Assembly (NCBI RefSeq): GCF_030272705.1
Contig: NZ_JARFYM010000033.1
Coordinates: 62,001-126,000, forward strand
Origin: Rhizobium mayense
GTDB lineage: Bacteria; Pseudomonadota; Alphaproteobacteria; Rhizobiales; Rhizobiaceae
Reading direction: 5' to 3'
Length of the DNA stretch: 64,000 nucleotides
Under the pieces are notes generated by a model that saw only the letters and a list, made by a program, of their open reading frames with translations, did not search any database and was not told where the DNA came from. Of this stretch, positions 26,180 through 33,963 are shown one piece after another (position 1 is the first letter of the stretch; every line of letters begins with the position of its first letter). The position numbers and the translations under genes are program-made.

Positions 26180-27379
26180 TCACCCCATCTTCCCAGGATT
26201 GAAAATTCTCGCCGGATCGAATTTTTCCTTCACGCGCGCCGACAGCAGCGAGATCGCTTCCGGTTGCGGCTGAAAAGACGGCGTTGACCCCCGGGCGGCC
26301 GGTGTTGCGCGCAGCAGCGTGGCATGGCCGCCGCCCGGAGCGTGGATAAAGCGACGGACAAGATCGCCTTCGGGCTCTGCTTCCATGCGCATCCAAACGA
26401 GGCCACCCTGCCAATCGTAATAGGCATCGACGCCGGCTTCGAGGCGCAGTGCCGCAACGAGCTGGTGTCCAAGACTTGGCGCGACGGAAACGCGCCAGAC
26501 AGGGCGCATCGTCCCGTCTGCGTAAGGCTTGACATCGCGGATCTCGCGCCACAGGCGGTGACTTTCAGCCTCGGCCAGCCGCGTCACCGGGCCAAGGCGG
26601 CGCATGGCGGAGGCCAGCTTCTCTGCCCTTACCGAGACAGACCCGGCCAGACCTTCGATGCGCAGGACTGTCGCCTCTCCTTGCGGCAGTTTGCCATCCA
26701 GGAACGTCCAGGCGACGGTCAGCGGCAGATGCGCCGCGCCGGACACATCGAGCGGCAGCGCCATGACGGCCGCCATGGCATTTGCCGCCTCGGCATCGTT
26801 GAGGCCAGAAACGATGATCGTCTCCTCCGTCTTCGGTCGCGGCGGCACGCGGAAGGTAACCTCGGTCAGAAATCCGAGCGTGCCGTGCGAACCAGCCATC
26901 AGCTTGACCAAATCGAGGCCCGTGACGTTCTTCATCACCCGCCCGCCGGCCTTGACGATCTCGCCCTTGCCATTGACGAAGCGGACGCCGAGCAGGCTGT
27001 CGCGTGCGGCTCCGCTTACGAAACGCCGCGACCCGGAGACATTTGCGGCAAAGACGCCGCCAATGGTCGGCTCACCCCCGGTGTCCATCAACGGTCGATG
27101 ATCCATCGGTTCGAAGGCCATCATCTGGCCGCTTTGCACCAGCGCCGCCTCGATGTCGGCAACCGGCGTTCCGGCTCGTGCTGACATCACCATCTCACCC
27201 GGATTATAGGCGACGATGCCGGTAAGCTCACGCGAACATAACGCCGCCTCCGCGGCGACGGCATTGCCGAAACCGGCACGGGTATTGCCGCCGACAACGG
27301 CTAGCGCCGCCCCACGCGCCGCATGGTCGCGGATGATGGCTGCCGCCTCATTTTCCGTCTTCGGTAGAAATTCTCTCAT
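26180..27379 (-). CDS. glcE: Glycolate oxidase FAD-binding subunit
   Basis: A 399-residue subunit of glycolate oxidase with a PCMH-type FAD-binding domain. The start MREFLPKTENEAAAIIRDH is followed by LAVVGGNTRAGFG (FAD loop), GEPTIGGVFAANVSGSRRF and the GRVMKNVTGLDLVKLMAGSHGTLG signature, ending in ARIFNPGKMG. The ATG at 27379 overlaps the glcD stop (ATGA, 27376-27379). GlcE acts with GlcD, and both are flavoproteins of the same fold. Confidence 0.95.
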   Translation of the reverse strand: MREFLPKTENEAAAIIRDHAARGAALAVVGGNTRAGFGNAVAAEAALCSRELTGIVAYNPGEMVMSARAGTPVADIEAALVQSGQMMAFEPMDHRPLMDTGGEPTIGGVFAANVSGSRRFVSGAARDSLLGVRFVNGKGEIVKAGGRVMKNVTGLDLVKLMAGSHGTLGFLTEVTFRVPPRPKTEETIIVSGLNDAEAANAMAAVMALPLDVSGAAHLPLTVAWTFLDGKLPQGEATVLRIEGLAGSVSVRAEKLASAMRRLGPVTRLAEAESHRLWREIRDVKPYADGTMRPVWRVSVAPSLGHQLVAALRLEAGVDAYYDWQGGLVWMRMEAEPEGDLVRRFIHAPGGGHATLLRATPAARGSTPSFQPQPEAISLLSARVKEKFDPARIFNPGKMG

Positions 27380-28815
27380 CCTGCGTTACGACCATCCAGC
27401 GGGAAGACTTTGGAGGGGTTCAGGATCCAGGCCGGATCGAAGGCAGCGCGCACCGACATCATCTGAGCAAGATCGACCTCCGAATACTGGTGCCGCATCA
27501 GGTCGCGCTTCTCGATGCCGACGCCATGCTCACCCGTCAAGCAGCCGCCGGCATCGACGCAGAGCCGGAGAATGTCGTTGCCTGCCGCTTCCGCCTTGGC
27601 GGCATCTTCGGGATCATTGGCGTTGAACAAGATCAGCGGGTGCATGTTGCCATCGCCGGCATGAAAGACATTGGCGACGCGCAGGCCATAACCGTCGACG
27701 ATTTCAGAGGTCTTTTTCAGGACGTAAGAGAGCTGGCTGAGCGGCACCGTGCCGTCCATGCAGATATAGTCGGCGATGCGACCGGTGGCCCCGAATGCGG
27801 ATTTGCGCCCTTTCCAGATCAGCGCCGCCTCGGTCGCCGACTGGCACTCGCGTACAGTCTTCACGCTGTGGGTGCGGGCGATCTCGACAATGCTTTTCAG
27901 CATGTCGTCCATCTCCGCTTCCGAACCCTCGACCTCGATGATCAGCAGCGCCCCGACATCCAGGGGATAGCCGGCGTGGGCGAAAGCCTCGCAGATTTCG
28001 ATCGCCGGCTTGTCCATGAACTCGATGGCGACCGGGATGATGCCGGCGGCGATGACATCCGCGACACAAGCGCCTGCCTGCTCCGAGGTGTCGAAGCCAA
28101 ACAGGACTGGCCGCGCGCCTTCCGGCTTGGCGATCAACCGCACCGTTGCTTCGGTGACGATGCCGAGCTGGCCCTCCGAGCCGCAGACAAGCCCAAGCAA
28201 GTCGTAACCCGCCGCATCCAGCGCCTTGCCGCCAAGGTCGATCACCGTGCCGTCGGTCAGCACCAGTTTGACGCCGAGCAGATTGTTGGTGGTGACGCCG
28301 TATTTCAGGCAGTGCGCACCGCCGGAATTCATCCCGACATTGCCGCCGATGGTGCAGGCGAGCTGGGAGCTCGGGTCGGGTGCATAGAAGAAACCATCCG
28401 CGGAGACGCTTTCGGAAATATGCAGATTGGTGACGCCGGCCTGCACCGTCGCCGTACGGTTGGCGAGATCGATGTCGAGAATGCGATTCATCTTGGAAAG
28501 GCCCAGCACGACGGCATCTTCCTGCGGAATAGCGCCGCCGGAGAGCGATGTGCCGGCGCCACGCGGCACGATAGGAATACCGTAGCGATGACAATATTTC
28601 ATCACGGCAGCTACTTCGGCCGTTGAACGCGGCAGGGCGACGGCGAGCGGCATGCGGCGATAGGAAATGAAAGCGTCCGTTTCGAAGGGCATGAGCTCGC
28701 GCGGCTCATGGACCAGACATTCCGGAGGCAGGAGATCAGCAAGGTCCGCGACGATCTCGCGGCGGCGGGCAAGGACATCGGCGCGCGGTGCCAGAAATGA
28801 AATGGCCTCGGCCAT
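27376..28815 (-). CDS. glcD: Glycolate oxidase, catalytic FAD subunit
   Basis: A 479-residue FAD-linked oxidase that oxidises glycolate to glyoxylate. It has the PCMH FAD domain with PIVPRGAGTSLSGGA, GGNVGMNSGGAHCLKYG and GSEGQLGIVTEA, and the C-terminal cap domain with FHAGDGNMHP and GCLTGEHGVGIEKRD. The ATG at 28815 is preferred over one at 28866 because AGGAGG lies directly upstream. It is the first gene of glcD-glcE-glcF and divergent from a LysR gene, with a strong palindrome between them. Confidence 0.95.
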   Translation of the reverse strand: MAEAISFLAPRADVLARRREIVADLADLLPPECLVHEPRELMPFETDAFISYRRMPLAVALPRSTAEVAAVMKYCHRYGIPIVPRGAGTSLSGGAIPQEDAVVLGLSKMNRILDIDLANRTATVQAGVTNLHISESVSADGFFYAPDPSSQLACTIGGNVGMNSGGAHCLKYGVTTNNLLGVKLVLTDGTVIDLGGKALDAAGYDLLGLVCGSEGQLGIVTEATVRLIAKPEGARPVLFGFDTSEQAGACVADVIAAGIIPVAIEFMDKPAIEICEAFAHAGYPLDVGALLIIEVEGSEAEMDDMLKSIVEIARTHSVKTVRECQSATEAALIWKGRKSAFGATGRIADYICMDGTVPLSQLSYVLKKTSEIVDGYGLRVANVFHAGDGNMHPLILFNANDPEDAAKAEAAGNDILRLCVDAGGCLTGEHGVGIEKRDLMRHQYSEVDLAQMMSVRAAFDPAWILNPSKVFPLDGRNAG

Positions 28816-28890
28816 AGTGTTTTCCTCCTGCACCCAAATATGGGCTCGCCCTCTTTTTAACGCCATATCACGCTTACCACTTTCCCGTAA

Positions 28891-28919
28891 TTGGCGTAAA
28901 TGATAAGCATTTATGCCAA
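28891..28919. promoter_or_regulatory. Large inverted repeat, operator candidate for the glc LysR regulator
   Basis: TTGGCGTAAATG (28891-28902), 5-nt spacer, CATTTATGCCAA (28908-28919). The arms match at 11 of 12 positions. It lies 21 nt before the LysR start and 76 nt upstream of glcD, the position expected for a shared regulatory site. Confidence 0.7.
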
Positions 28920-28940
28920 AAGAGGAATAAATTAAGCGTC

Positions 28941-29837
28941 ATGACCAATCTAGGGGATCTCGAGATTTTCGCCAGCGTCGTCACGACCGGCAGCATGTCG
29001 CTTGCCGGCCGCGCTCTTGGCTTTTCGCCGGCAGTTATTTCCAAGCGAATCAAACGGTTGGAGGATCGGCTCGGCACAAGGCTTTTACAACGCACGACAC
29101 GGCAGATTTCGCTGACAGAGGCAGGTCAGGGCTTCTATGACCGGGTGCTCGCCATCCTCGCCGGACTGGAGGAAGCAGAGGCCTATATCGCCGGTCGTTC
29201 GGCACAGATGCAGGGTACGTTGAAGATTTCAGCCCCCACTTCGTTCGGCCGGCTGCATATCGCCCCACATCTGAAGGCTTTCATGCACGCGCATCCGGAC
29301 CTGGCAATCAATCTGGTGCTGACCGACGAGTTCGTCGATATCGTCGGCGGCGGCTACGATCTCGCAATCCGCATTGCCGAGCTTACCGATTCCAGCCTTG
29401 TGGCCCGGCGCCTGGCGCTGGTGCGCCGCGTGCTCTGCGCCTCGCCCGCCTATATTGCCGCCCATGGCATGCCGGAGGACATCGATGATTTGCGCCGCCA
29501 CACCTGTCTGCCGCCGCACAATAACGATCCCTGGCGTCTGGATGGACCAAAGGGCGCGCTGATCTTTCGGCCGGAAGGCAGGCTGATCACCAATTCCAGC
29601 GAGGTGGTTCGCGAAGCCGTCATTGCCGGCCTCGGTATTGCGCTACGCTCCACCTGGGATATCGGCCCCGAACTCAAGGACGGCCGGCTGGTGCAGGTGT
29701 TGCCGGCCTATGAAGGCTCCCACAGCGTCACGCTCTCGGCGGTCTATCCCAGCCGTCAGTTCCTGCCGGCAAAGGTGCGCGTCTTTATCGATTTCCTGGC
29801 GGAACTTTATGGGCCGGTCCCCTATTGGGAGCGATAG
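28941..29837 (+). CDS. LysR-family regulator, probable regulator of glycolate oxidase
   Basis: A 298-residue LysR-type regulator. The N-terminal LEIFASVVTTGSMSLAGRALGFSPAVISKRIKRLE is the DNA-binding helix-turn-helix; the LysR substrate-binding domain follows, with MQGTLKISAPTSFGRLHIAP and GLGIALRSTWDIG. The gene is divergent from glcD with a large inverted repeat between, so control of glcDEF, perhaps with glycolate as the effector, is the simplest reading. In E. coli the equivalent role is taken by a GntR protein (GlcC), so the regulator type differs. Confidence 0.9.
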   Translation: MTNLGDLEIFASVVTTGSMSLAGRALGFSPAVISKRIKRLEDRLGTRLLQRTTRQISLTEAGQGFYDRVLAILAGLEEAEAYIAGRSAQMQGTLKISAPTSFGRLHIAPHLKAFMHAHPDLAINLVLTDEFVDIVGGGYDLAIRIAELTDSSLVARRLALVRRVLCASPAYIAAHGMPEDIDDLRRHTCLPPHNNDPWRLDGPKGALIFRPEGRLITNSSEVVREAVIAGLGIALRSTWDIGPELKDGRLVQVLPAYEGSHSVTLSAVYPSRQFLPAKVRVFIDFLAELYGPVPYWER

Positions 29838-29875
29838 ACGACCACTAATCACCTTAAGGATTGGAGAGTGTCATC

Positions 29876-30439
29876 ATGCCTGCTTTTGAAACCATCCGCT
29901 CCGATCTTTCCGCAACCTCGAATACGCGCTTCACCATCATCCTCGGCGATATCACCGCGCTCGCCGTCGATGCCATCGTCAATGCGGCAAACAGCAGCCT
30001 CTTGGGTGGCGGCGGTGTGGATGGCGCGATCCATCGTGCTGCCGGACCGGAACTGTTGGCAGAATGTCGGACATTGAACGGCTGCAAGACCGGACAGGCC
30101 AAGATCACCAGGGGATATCGCCTGCCGGCAAAGCATGTGATCCATACGGTCGGCCCCGTCTGGAATGGCGGCGGGCGGGGCGAAGACGATTTGCTCGCAA
30201 GCTGCTATCGAAGCAGCCTCGGCCTTGCCATGGATCATAGTCTCAAGACCATCGCCTTTCCGGCCATTTCCACTGGCGTCTACCGTTTCCCCGCCGAACC
30301 CGCCGCGACGATCGCGACACGTACCGGTGTCGCCGGGAGCATCGGCGGCGATTTCGATGAGATCATCTTCTGCTGTTTTGGCGACGAAATGGCCGCACTC
30401 TATGACAGGCTGCTGCCGTACGCGCTCGCAAATGCTTAG
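29876..30439 (+). CDS. Macro-domain protein (O-acetyl-ADP-ribose deacetylase type)
   Basis: A 187-residue single macro domain of the MacroD/YmdB group. TRFTIILGDITALAVDAIVNAANSSLLGGGGVDGAIH contains the catalytic Asn and Asp (as NAANSSLLGGGGVDGAIH); later ISTGVYRFP forms the phosphate-binding loop. These enzymes remove O-acetyl-ADP-ribose or ADP-ribose from acidic residues. It starts 38 nt after the LysR stop, on the same strand, and ends directly against the converging LysR gene at 30440. Confidence 0.9.
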   Translation: MPAFETIRSDLSATSNTRFTIILGDITALAVDAIVNAANSSLLGGGGVDGAIHRAAGPELLAECRTLNGCKTGQAKITRGYRLPAKHVIHTVGPVWNGGGRGEDDLLASCYRSSLGLAMDHSLKTIAFPAISTGVYRFPAEPAATIATRTGVAGSIGGDFDEIIFCCFGDEMAALYDRLLPYALANA

Positions 30440-31291
30440 TCAGTTTACCAAGCGTTCGATGACAAGATCCAGCAGTGCCCGCAGCCGTGCCAACCGTTTG
30501 AGATCGCGGTGATAGCCGACCCAGGTATCGCGACCGGGTGGGGCTTCGCCAATATCCACCCGCTCGATGCCGGCGACCGTGTCGCCGAGAGGGCGAGGCA
30601 GGACGGCGAGACCGGCACCGCGGGCGCAAAGCGTTGCCTGCACTTCCCTGTTATTGCTGCGCATCGCCACGTCGGCCTTTGGAAGCGCGCGCTTCAGCCA
30701 GGCGACATCGGGCATACCGCCGAAGGCCTCGTCCATGGTTACCAGCCTCGCGCCGGCACCGTCGCCCAGGTTCGGATGCTCGGAACCGTCCGCGGCGTAA
30801 AGACCGTATTCGATGTGAATGAGCTTGCGCGAGATGACATCCGGCTCGGTAAAGGGCGCGATGCGGAAGACGAGATCGGCCTCGCGGCGGGAGAGATTGA
30901 GCAGACGCGAATCGGTGACCAGCTCGACCAGCACCTTCGGATGCTGCAATGAGAACTCGGCAAGCACCGGCGAAAGCATATGCGCGCCGAACCAGTCCGA
31001 AGACGAGAGCCGAAGCGCTCCCTCCAACTGCCGCTCCTGCCCCACGAGTGCGCGCCGCAGCGCCAAAGCCTCTTCCTCCATGCGCTCGGCATGGACTAAG
31101 ATGGCTGTCCCCTCGTCCGTCAGCACGAAGCCATCGGGCGTGCGCTGAAACAACATCTGCCCGAGTGTCGCTTCGAAGGCTTTCAGGCGACGGCCCATGG
31201 TCGGCTGTGTCAGCCCAAGCCTGCGCGCAGCACCTCCCAGCGTTCCTTCGCGGACAATGGCGAGAAAGATTTCGACATCGCTCCAGTTCAT
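30440..31291 (-). CDS. LysR-family regulator (divergent from the zinc-free dehydrogenase)
   Basis: A 283-residue LysR-type regulator: VEIFLAIVREGTLGGAARRLGLTQPTMGRRLKAFE is the helix-turn-helix, with an effector domain following. The start at 31291 (MNWSDVEIF) is chosen because the longer form from 31351 would start close to the divergent gene's promoter. It is divergent from an oxidoreductase, as with the LysR genes at 15670 and 33964. Confidence 0.85.
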   Translation of the reverse strand: MNWSDVEIFLAIVREGTLGGAARRLGLTQPTMGRRLKAFEATLGQMLFQRTPDGFVLTDEGTAILVHAERMEEEALALRRALVGQERQLEGALRLSSSDWFGAHMLSPVLAEFSLQHPKVLVELVTDSRLLNLSRREADLVFRIAPFTEPDVISRKLIHIEYGLYAADGSEHPNLGDGAGARLVTMDEAFGGMPDVAWLKRALPKADVAMRSNNREVQATLCARGAGLAVLPRPLGDTVAGIERVDIGEAPPGRDTWVGYHRDLKRLARLRALLDLVIERLVN

Positions 31292-31359
31292 GCCGCTCTC
31301 CGAACGCCAAACGAAAATGCATGGATATCGTACAAATTCGTAGGTTTCCATTCTTTCTT

Positions 31360-31374
31360 GAAGATCCCATCTTC
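31360..31374. promoter_or_regulatory. 15-bp palindrome, operator candidate
   Basis: GAAGAT (31360-31365), CCC, ATCTTC (31369-31374): perfect arms, located 28 nt upstream of the oxidoreductase start and within the divergent LysR/oxidoreductase gap. Confidence 0.5.
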
Positions 31375-31401
31375 GTAGCAGCGAAACTCAAGGAGGCAAC
31401 A

Positions 31402-32403
31402 ATGCCCTCTCCTTCCACCATGAAAGCCCTTTATATCGACAGCCCGAATGCGCCGTTTCGGCTGGCAGAAATTCCCAGGCCAAAACCCGGCCCCGGCCAG
31501 GTGCTCGTTCGTATCGCTGCCAGCGGGGTCAATCCGCTCGATACGAAAATCCGTGCGGGTGCGGCCGCCCATGCGCGGCACCCCTTCCCCGCCGTTCTCG
31601 GTATCGATCTTGCCGGCACAGTCGAGGAAATCGGCGATGATGTTTCCGATTTTCATCCGGGCGACGAAGTCTACGGCATGACCGGCGGCGTCGGTGGCAA
31701 TCAGGGGTCGCTAGCGGAATATGCGGCGGTCGATGCTCGTTTGCTGGCGCTAAAGCCGAACAACCTCTCCATGCGCGAAGCGGCGGCACTGCCGCTAGCA
31801 ACCATCACCGCCTGGGAAGGATTGGTCGACCGCGCTCGTCTGCAGGCGGGTCAGAAAGTGCTGGTGCTTGGCGGTGCAGGCGGCGTCGGCCATGTCGCCG
31901 TGCAGATCGCCAAAGCCTTCGGCGCGGATGCCTATGCCGTCGATGGCGGCGCGAAGGCCGATTACATCCGCAGCATTGGGGCGACGCCGATCGACTATCG
32001 CGCTCAGACCGTCGAGGACTACTTGGCAGCCCATACCAATGGCCAAGGCTTCGATCTCGTCTACGACACCATCGGCGGCGCAAACCTCGACGCCGCCTTT
32101 CAAGCCGTGCGCCGTTTCGGCCATGTGGTCAGCGCCCTCGGTTGGGGAACGCATGCATTGGCGCCGCTGTCCTTCAAGGCCGCCAGCTACTCCGGCGTCT
32201 TCACGCTGCTGCCGCTGCTGACCGGAGAAGGCCGGCAGCATCACGGCGAGATCATGCGTGAAGCAACGAAACTGGTCGAGGCCGGTAAGCTCGTACCGAG
32301 GCTTGATCCCCATCGTTTCACGCTCGCCGATGTCGATAAGGCGCATGCCCTGATCGAGAATCGCCAGGCTCAGGGGAAAATAGTTGTAGATGTTAATGGT
32401 TGA
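31402..32403 (+). CDS. Zinc-independent quinone oxidoreductase / alcohol dehydrogenase
   Basis: A 333-residue medium-chain dehydrogenase/reductase. The N-terminal catalytic domain has PGQVLVRIAASGVNPLDTKIR and HPFPAVLGIDLAGTVEEIGDDV; the Rossmann motif is VLVLGGAGGVGHVAVQIAKAFGA. There are no structural-zinc cysteines, placing it with quinone oxidoreductase-type enzymes. AAGGAGG precedes the ATG. It is probably under control of the divergent LysR gene. The substrate is unknown. Confidence 0.9.
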   Translation: MPSPSTMKALYIDSPNAPFRLAEIPRPKPGPGQVLVRIAASGVNPLDTKIRAGAAAHARHPFPAVLGIDLAGTVEEIGDDVSDFHPGDEVYGMTGGVGGNQGSLAEYAAVDARLLALKPNNLSMREAAALPLATITAWEGLVDRARLQAGQKVLVLGGAGGVGHVAVQIAKAFGADAYAVDGGAKADYIRSIGATPIDYRAQTVEDYLAAHTNGQGFDLVYDTIGGANLDAAFQAVRRFGHVVSALGWGTHALAPLSFKAASYSGVFTLLPLLTGEGRQHHGEIMREATKLVEAGKLVPRLDPHRFTLADVDKAHALIENRQAQGKIVVDVNG

Positions 32404-32432
32404 TACCGGCGGCGCGGCGAATTCGGTTCCAT

Positions 32433-32451
32433 CTCGCCCTAGGCGGGCGAG
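32433..32451 (+). terminator. Hairpin after the oxidoreductase
   Basis: CTCGCCC (32433-32439), loop TAGGC, GGGCGAG (32445-32451), 30 nt after the stop. The downstream stretch is A-rich, not T-rich, so it may be a weak terminator. Confidence 0.5.
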
Positions 32452-32512
32452 AAAGCAATTTCACTGGTTTAGGAATTGCGACATAGAGAGCTCCACATAT
32501 TCGCGAGTCTGG

Positions 32513-32539
32513 CGCAATTTCTAAGCGATTGAAATTGCG
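32513..32539. repeat. 9-bp perfect inverted repeat
   Basis: CGCAATTTC (32513-32521), 9-nt loop, GAAATTGCG (32531-32539). Part of a hairpin-rich gap. Confidence 0.6.
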
Positions 32540-32607
32540 AGAGCGGGGGTCCGCGACTTGCTCATTTGACGGCGAGATCCTGTGCGTCCCTGCCTACCCC
32601 CGCCCTT

Positions 32608-32650
32608 GCGAAATCTAGCACTTAGCCTATCGGCTAAATGCTGATTTCGC
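32608..32650. repeat. Long imperfect hairpin (about 19-bp arms)
   Basis: Left arm from GCGAAATCTAGCA at 32608 to TTAGCC at 32627, loop TATC, right arm GGCTAAATGCTGATTTCGC (32632-32650). The arms pair fully apart from one bulge and one mismatch. A further hairpin follows at 32654-32672. It may be a repeat element of the rhizobial intergenic type. Confidence 0.65.
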
Positions 32651-32653
32651 TTT

Positions 32654-32672
32654 CCCGCCCGCCGAGGGCGGG
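32654..32672 (-). terminator. Hairpin just downstream of the SAH-hydrolase-like gene
   Basis: CCCGCCC (32654-32660), loop GCCGA, GGGCGGG (32666-32672), ending 14 nt past the stop of the minus-strand gene. No T-run follows. Confidence 0.4.
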
Positions 32673-32685
32673 ATAGCCTCTGCGC

Positions 32686-33849
32686 TTATCGCGCCAGGTC
32701 GAGATAGGCCGACGCTACTATGGCGTCGATATCCGCCGGCACGGGAATGACGCAGGCTTCTTTGCCGAGACCACCCTTTGCCACGCGCTCCAGGCAGCGG
32801 GCTTGCAGCGCGAAGCCGAGATCCATGGATTCGACGGTATTACCGAGGGGGCGCGGGCCGGCGAGATTGGCCATGTGGCCAGCGCCGAGAATGTGGAAAG
32901 AGCGCCCGTCCTGCATGCGGATGGTCTCGATATGCTCGGCCTCGTAGCGATCGACGCCAACGACATCCGGACTACTGTGGAAGCCCTCGACATCGATCTC
33001 GTGTGGGAAGTGACCGCCATTCATCAGGATCGCGCCATCCTTGATCAGCGGCAGGTCAGCCGCGGTGATGATAGCGGGATAGCCGGTGACGGTAATCAGG
33101 ATATCGGCGGAGCGGATCGCCTCGGCGCGCAGGGGTGTGACGAAGCCATCCAGATGCGCTTCAAGCGTTGTCACCGGATTGATATCGACGACGCTGACGG
33201 TGGAAAAGGCGTTGCGGAAACAGGCGGCCGTGCCCTTGCCGCAGGCGCCGTAGCCGAAGATGGTGACGCGTTTGCCGTTGGTCGAGCGGTTGGTGAATCG
33301 CAGATAGCTCTCGAACAGGCTCTGGCCGACGGCATGCTTGTTTTCGGCGAATTGCTTGATCGGACTGTCGTTGATGACGAGGATTGGCATGGCCAGTTTG
33401 TCGCGCATCGGCAGTAGCCGGGTGCGGCCGGACGTCGTCTCCTCGGTGCCGCCCAACAGGTTCGCATAGGGTCGCTCGGCGGCGCGGGCGAAGAGATCTC
33501 CGCCGTTGTCGAGCAGCAGATCCGGCTTTTCCGCCAGGATGGCGTCGAGGCTGGTACCGTGCTCGGCGGCATCCGTGGTCTGAGTGGCGAAAACGGTGAT
33601 GCCCTGGGCCTGCAGATAGTCGACGGTTTCCGGCTGGGTGCTGTTGAGATTGCCGGTGCAGACGAGGTGCGCTCCGCCGGCCCGCAGTGTCATCAGCAAG
33701 GCCACGGTTTTGGGCTCGAGATGAATGCCGGTTCCGATCGTCAAGCCGGCGAAGGGTCGGGTCTGGCTGAATTCCGCTGCCGTGGCCGCAAGCAGCCGGC
33801 AGCTCCGGGCAACCCAATCGATGCGGGAAGGAGAGGAAGGCTGGTGCAT
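32686..33849 (-). CDS. S-adenosylhomocysteine hydrolase-like protein, divergent
   Basis: A 387-residue member of the SAH hydrolase family with an NAD-binding domain (FGYGACGKGTAA, where SAHH normally has GYGDVGKG) and aligned segments GIHLEPKTVALL, GTEETTSGR and ILMNGGHFPHEIDV. Against the usual NDSVTKSKFDNLYGCRES motif it has INDSPIKQFAENKHAVGQS: the catalytic Lys and Asn are kept, but the Asp position is Glu and the Cys position is Val. The C-terminal DKYRY-type tail is absent, and it is shorter than typical bacterial SAHH (about 465). It may act on a different S-adenosyl-type or nucleoside substrate. It lies on the same strand as, and 114 nt after, a LysR gene. Confidence 0.75.
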   Translation of the reverse strand: MHQPSSPSRIDWVARSCRLLAATAAEFSQTRPFAGLTIGTGIHLEPKTVALLMTLRAGGAHLVCTGNLNSTQPETVDYLQAQGITVFATQTTDAAEHGTSLDAILAEKPDLLLDNGGDLFARAAERPYANLLGGTEETTSGRTRLLPMRDKLAMPILVINDSPIKQFAENKHAVGQSLFESYLRFTNRSTNGKRVTIFGYGACGKGTAACFRNAFSTVSVVDINPVTTLEAHLDGFVTPLRAEAIRSADILITVTGYPAIITAADLPLIKDGAILMNGGHFPHEIDVEGFHSSPDVVGVDRYEAEHIETIRMQDGRSFHILGAGHMANLAGPRPLGNTVESMDLGFALQARCLERVAKGGLGKEACVIPVPADIDAIVASAYLDLAR

Positions 33850-33963
33850 TGATGAGCTCCTGGCAGAGGTTTGTCGTTGCCTCGATCTCCCACGGGAAAT
33901 GGCGGGCTGTCTATGGACATTGGAATGAGCGATAGAGCAGAAAAAGTGACGTATGCACGAGGC

